Positions 58,651 through 64,000 of a DNA stretch of 64,000 nt are shown one piece after another; the stretch's first letter is position 1, and every line of letters begins with the position of its first letter. The DNA is from Siphlonurus alternatus. Lineage: Eukaryota; Arthropoda; Insecta; Ephemeroptera; Siphlonuridae. The notes under the pieces were generated by a model. It was not told the DNA's origin. It saw only the letters and a program-made list of their open reading frames with translations, and searched no databases. The stretch spans positions 39,194,203 through 39,258,202 of the forward strand of contig OX463779.1 in NCBI GenBank assembly GCA_949825025.1, read 5' to 3'. The position numbers and the translations under genes were made by a program.

Positions 58651-59990
58651 GGCCAGTCCGACCCTACGAAAAACAGTAGCATAATAATAATGGCTTTATC
58701 TCCATGATAGCAGAGAATATATAGGCACTTAATTCTTTGATGATAGCTAACTTGTTCAAACATTGTGTAGAATTAACAAAAGGTCTATTATCGTATATTA
58801 CCGAAGACCGAAGAAGATACCTTGATACCTTCCTTCGTATTCGTAAATCACACCCATGAATTTCAGGGTACTCGAAAATCACGTTGCATCGTTCAATGCA
58901 AATTCCTTACATATATTAAGAAAAATTTACATGAACGGCAAAAAACGTGATGTGATTTTGGAGCACTTAACGTGAATTTCAAATGCTGAATTTCAACTCG
59001 ACTTCACCTTTAGCGTTCAGAGAGGCGTAAAACAGTGAAAATGCCTTCGGGTGATCAATATACTTCTTATATAATGGTACTTAATTACCTTTAATGTTCG
59101 TCTATTGACGAGTATTTACATTGTAGTACTCTTTGAATGGATAATTAGCACGTACTTGAAATTGTGTATAATATAGTTATATTTAACCATGGGTGAAATT
59201 TTCTTATGTATTATGTACTGTACTATGTCTATTTTATGAATAAATACATTTAAAAAAAATCTTTTGTAGTACAATTAAGTCATTATTTAGAAGTATACAA
59301 ATACAATAAACTATAACAAGTATCAATAATTATGTATTTAACATGTCAATTTAAGTCGTATAAAATTTATTCATATATACTATAATGACTTTATAACAAA
59401 AGGAAATATTATTTATTATCGATTAACGTGCACGTTTATAAAGGTTACACCTGTTACACGATGAATTATGACTCTCAATATAAAATTATGCAAGTTATGA
59501 TCACAGAATGTTCTTATTATAAAGGTATTATATATTTTAACTTCAATTTTACGTGAACAAAATAAAATTCTAAACTACATTTGATGTGTTACAAAAATCT
59601 TTAATGTAAAAAATTTAATTGTTCGTCCTCGGCCCACATATAATTTCACAAGTCTATATAGTAAACTTTAAAAACTTGTTAAAAAACTGGTAAATAGAAT
59701 ATTATTATTAACATTACAAGGTAAATTGCAAGTCATAAAATATAATTAATATGAATAAATTTATATTTAATAAGCTTAAATATAAATAGAATTATATGCT
59801 ATTTTTCAAGGTTTAATTTTGTCCATTGTTATATATCGACATGGTAAAAAAAATCCAGTTAACATGTAATAAGTAATAATATACGCGATAACAGATCTTT
59901 TGTTGATTTTTACACAATCTTTGAACAAGTTAGCTATTATATCATGGAGATAATGCTACTGTACGTTCTCTGTTGACAGGGTCGGACTGG
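58651..59990. repeat. Long-spaced inverted repeat with hAT-like outer ends
   Basis: The left arm (about 58651-58801) starts GGCCAGTCCGACCCT and continues through ACAGTAGCAT, TTATCTCCATGAT, TAGCTAACTTGTTCAAA and ATTGTGTA. The right arm (about 59877-59990) is its complement and ends ACAGGGTCGGACTGG. The spacer of about 1.07 kb is AT-rich and non-coding. The outer GGTCGGACTGG words match the hAT-like ends at 2315. It may be one degenerate transposon or two inverted copies of a longer repeat. Confidence 0.6.
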
Positions 59991-62900
59991 CTATTATAGC
60001 AGGGAATGATCTATTCCCTAATTATATAGTTTCCTCCGCAAATGAAGACCGTACGGGCCCAACTATAAAATGAATGACATCTCCATATTAATGCTATATT
60101 TGTTCATGCATGGGACCGTAAATGCAGGTAGGGCTTTTTCCTGACATTCCGACCCTTGATGCATTTGGACAAAATATTGCAAAAATAACATTTTAATAAT
60201 ATCTTTTCTAATATGCATTTCTCCTGTACAAATAAAGGGTTTTCAATTCTTTATGACACGAATCATCTATATATATACACACATATTATATTATTATGCT
60301 AAATACAAAAATAATATTATTATACAGCCACCACCTTTTACCATTTGAGATGGTCCTATATGAGATGCCGAAAAACTCGTTTTTATAAATTGAATCGAGG
60401 ACACACACACACAGCTTTTTATTTACATATCCCACCTTGTCTGCTCAAGTTATATACGATGATCATATATACCACGTGCTTATGTGTATTGCAATGTGTT
60501 TTCCCAAAGATTTAGCGACGCTTAAATAACAAATAAGTAGCATCTAGCTTCTAATATCAACACTTTCTTTCAATGGCTAATATGAAAGTTCCAGTTTGCA
60601 TATATGATGTCGTATGAGAATAAATAACGTAATTAAATAGTGAAGTTGTCTTGATTCTGTTTACACAATTATAAATGTTGTTGTAAGAACTAATTCATAT
60701 AATTGTTTCATTTTTTTAATTATTGTTACAATTCTCATACTTCATTAAAATATAATGTGTTTATTAATAATTTTATGTTACATAAAATTGAAATTCTTTC
60801 AGGAAATGTAAAAAAATAATGAATTAAATTTGTTTTGACATAATTTTTGTATTTATTATAATTGTGATACCTAATTAAAAATAACTAGTTTTATGACCGG
60901 ATATGTCTAGAATTTTTTTTATGGATAGGCTTTATTTTTAAAAGAAAACATTTCAATTTTATTTAAAATGTAATTTTAGTTGAACTTCATTTTTTTATCA
61001 TCTTTGATTTTTTTCCCCCTTTTTAGTTAAATAAAATTGTTTCATGAAGCAACGGAAGTGGACCTATGATGTACACTGACGTTATGAACTCTTAAAATGA
61101 ATTTAATTAAATTGTAAAGCGTCAAAGTATGTGTGAGGAAGGAGAGGGGCCATGCATTGCAGTGTGTTGACTGCTGACCGCCAGATCTCTGAATACAAGC
61201 AACGCCGAGAGTGGTTTTTAGTTTTTATACATGACGTACAGTAGTCGGATGGGGGACAATTTTCACTTGAGGGAAGTTTCCACGATTCCCATAGTCACAG
61301 GTAAATTTTAGTTAAGCCATAAGGTTTGGGTTATCCTGCATGTCTTGATGTTTGGGTGAAATAAATTCCCATTGCTTAAATAAATTACTTTAAATAACAT
61401 CGTGATTCAGTCAGAAATTATAAACTATAATTTAAGCTATATATACAAAAGATTGTGAACAATGCGGAACCTGTGACAAGAACTACAAAATGGTCGGAGT
61501 GCAATGAGGCCCTTTAATTAGTCCATAATTTTAAATTTGAGCCACTATATTATATGATAAATAGAGAGTGTGTGTGTGGAAAGAAGAAGTGGATCTACCT
61601 TAACCACATCTTAACTTGAAAAATAAAGCAAAAAGTTTTTTGTTTTTGTTTTTTACAATTTTCAAATATTTTTTCTAAAAATAACATATTGAGAGCGAAC
61701 TTCGTACAACAGAAAAGAATTTTATGCACTACAGTGAAATTAAATTTTCGAGACGCCCCATATAAAGAAATTTTTGCTCTTTATGCACTGAGCTATAAAT
61801 GTTGACCTTGTATGTACCTCCCAAACTTTCAAGCTCTGATATAAATTACCTCAAAAGCCAAATCAGATTTTCTATATCGTTCTCCGGTCTGCATTCCTGA
61901 CCCTGCACACTTTCAGGGCGTTGGCTTGCTGACCGAGTCAAGAGGCGTGACTGGATACATGATTTATTTTATCAATTTAATTTTTCTGTTCAATGAGCAT
62001 TTGCCCATGCAGCATATAAGCATTAACCTCTAAATCGCGAGACAGTAAAAGTACTTTTGTTCTTTTTATAATCCTTTTAATTTTAATATTTTTTTTCTTT
62101 CCTCTTATATGCGACATCAGTGACCTGCATACAAAAGTTCACTTACAATTCATTAAACAACGTGTTCCAAATCAATTATTGAAGCAAGTTTCATCTCGTC
62201 TTGTAAGGCAGCGAGATGTAAACAAAGAAACTTATTTAAATTGCAATAAATAATACTTCCACTGCATAAATATAAGGAAATAAACTTCAACGGAAAGTGC
62301 AATTGCGAATTCACTATAAACATTTTTAAGTAAATTTATTTTCAAAAACATATTTTCATTATTATTTATTATACATTGAACTTTCAATTTAAACATCCAT
62401 ACTATAATGTATCCCATAACACATACATAATATAATGAAGGAAATGAGTAAAATTAAAATAAATTATTTTCCACTACTTAAATTTCAAAGAATTTACAAT
62501 TTTATTTCCGGTTTATTACAAGATGAGAACATAATTATTAAGCAACAATGTTAAAAACAACGTTCCTTTATCCTTTATAAAGGAACCTTGGTTAAAAACA
62601 CGTACCTCAAAATTTCACTAAAAAAGAGATTATGATCGTCTGATTGTTGACATAAGTATGGTCCATTGAGATCTCCTGACGAGTTAACATTCACACTATA
62701 AAGTCACACTTAAACAAAAGAAGACTGAAATATAACGACTTGTGTAATTTTCTTTAAAAAATGTGTCAACCTTATTAGCAACAACTAACAAAAATAATTT
62801 AATTATTTTTAAATAAGAAAAGATAACAATCATTTTTTTTATTATTTTATACTAAATAAAATTGTACAATGTTATCAAGATGAAATAATTTTATCATATA

Positions 62901-64000
62901 ATAAGATGAGGATAATTAATGAGTAGGTACTAATTGAAACGGTAAGCTCTATGCAATGTACACACAGAGTTTACTCCGCCCATAGTGAACGACGTATCCT
63001 GTTTGACAGAATATACTTAACTTAAATTTAGATCTCAACGGGATATGAAAGATTTTTTATTTTATTTCTAAAATTTCTCATTGAAATTTAATTATATTCT
63101 TATGATGATTTTTGCGAACTTTTATCAAAACTCCTAAAGGAATCAGAAGGCAAGGAAACTCGTACTTCCAGCTACTTCCGGTATGAATTATTAAGTAAAT
63201 TTGACTGTAGCTGACAAGGACGAAAAGATGCTGGGAGATTATACCACAGAGCAGTGATGGTAATTAATTCTCACTTTTACCGGAATCTTATATAAATATT
63301 CCCAGGTAGCGCAATTTTTAAACTCTGGTCGCGTTTATAACAATGCACAATGAGTCAGGAAACATCTCGGGGTGTTTTTTTCTCTTTATTTTTCTTCTTA
63401 TTTTTTTACGAAACAGGAAGAAAATGTTAATAAAATTTGTAACACGCATGATGATAACATTTTAAGTTACATAATATTTAAACTTTTTATATATATGTAT
63501 AACGTAATATCATAATTAAACATGATTTAATTTCTTTTTTTGTTAAGAATTTTTGTTATAAAATTACTTTTTTTTTTCATGAGAAAAAAAAGATTATATT
63601 GTTTTAATTATGTACTTTAATATTTTTATCTTCAAAATTACTTAATATATAATTGACATAATTTTTATTATATGCCTATATAATTTTGTCACATTTCACT
63701 ATTTAATTATACAGAAGTATGACATATACAATTCTATAATAATATTTAAATATACAGTCATGTTTAATGTATTATGTATTTATTTTACAATACTGTATGG
63801 TTAATTATAATATTAGATACAAGGTATTATTTAATTAAATATGTCATTATATAAAATTGAAAATAAAAAAACCTTCGGTCAAATATAAAAAAAAACTTAT
63901 ATTTATCGATTAAAAAAATATAAATTTTACAATAAAACAAAAAGTTTCGAAATTTAATAAAAAATAAGGTGTGGATATAATAAAATGATGATTATGTGTT

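Larger units (their letters stand above)
54990..64000. other. Gene-free AT-rich stretch to the window end
   Basis: No convincing exon on either strand. It contains a tRNA-derived SINE (56941-57190), a MITE (57219-57349), the inverted repeat pair at 58651 and 59877, and otherwise AT-rich sequence with short homopolymers. An apparent 96-codon frame at 58394-58684 runs into the inverted repeat and is not recognised. Confidence 0.55.

Noticed and set aside
58394..58684. A 96-codon frame as a possible gene
   Set aside because: No recognisable domain, no splice context, and it ends inside the inverted repeat. The opposite strand is equally open.

Overview
The window is nuclear DNA from an AT-rich animal genome, most likely an arthropod and possibly a crustacean. 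It has intron-split genes with GT-AG splice sites, very many microsatellites, and dense short inverted-repeat transposons. A tRNA-headed SINE near 56.9-57.2 kb has a body that resembles arthropod SINEs as I remember them. The species cannot be fixed from the sequence alone.

Three complete protein genes can be rebuilt exon by exon, with reading phase agreeing at every junction. (1) A plus-strand TENT4/PAPD5-7 (Trf4-type) non-canonical poly(A) polymerase, CDS 10670-19391, 9 coding exons, 726 codons. (2) A plus-strand listerin (LTN1) E3 ubiquitin ligase, CDS 22482-45463, 24 coding exons, 1680 codons, ending in the variant RING. (3) A minus-strand membrane-anchored zona pellucida (ZP) domain protein, CDS 46795-53846, 9 coding exons, 541 codons, with a non-coding first exon and TATA-like box near 54.8 kb. 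LTN1 and the ZP gene are tail to tail. TENT4 and LTN1 are both housekeeping RNA/ribosome quality-control factors lying head to tail. I see no sign that they are functionally linked beyond being neighbours.

Layout: 1-10.5 kb is a gene-free, repeat-rich stretch (SSRs, palindromic MITEs, one CpG-dense patch near 7.3 kb). 10.5-19.8 kb is TENT4. 19.8-22.4 kb is intergenic with a MITE nested in a MITE. 22.4-45.6 kb is LTN1, of which about 8.6 kb is one intron swollen by a composite transposon. 46.4-54.9 kb is the ZP gene. 54.9-64 kb is gene-free and AT-rich, with a SINE, a MITE and a long-spaced inverted repeat.

The most striking structure is the 8,165-bp insertion at 28611-36775 inside LTN1. It is bounded by near-identical inverted ends and a 9-bp target duplication, and it contains at least six further palindromic elements. 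One of these (31726-34598, arms about 1.4 kb) carries another MITE in only one arm, so the opposite arm preserves the empty site. A second theme is a set of near-perfect palindromic elements flanked by TTAA. No transposase gene was recognised, so all appear non-autonomous.
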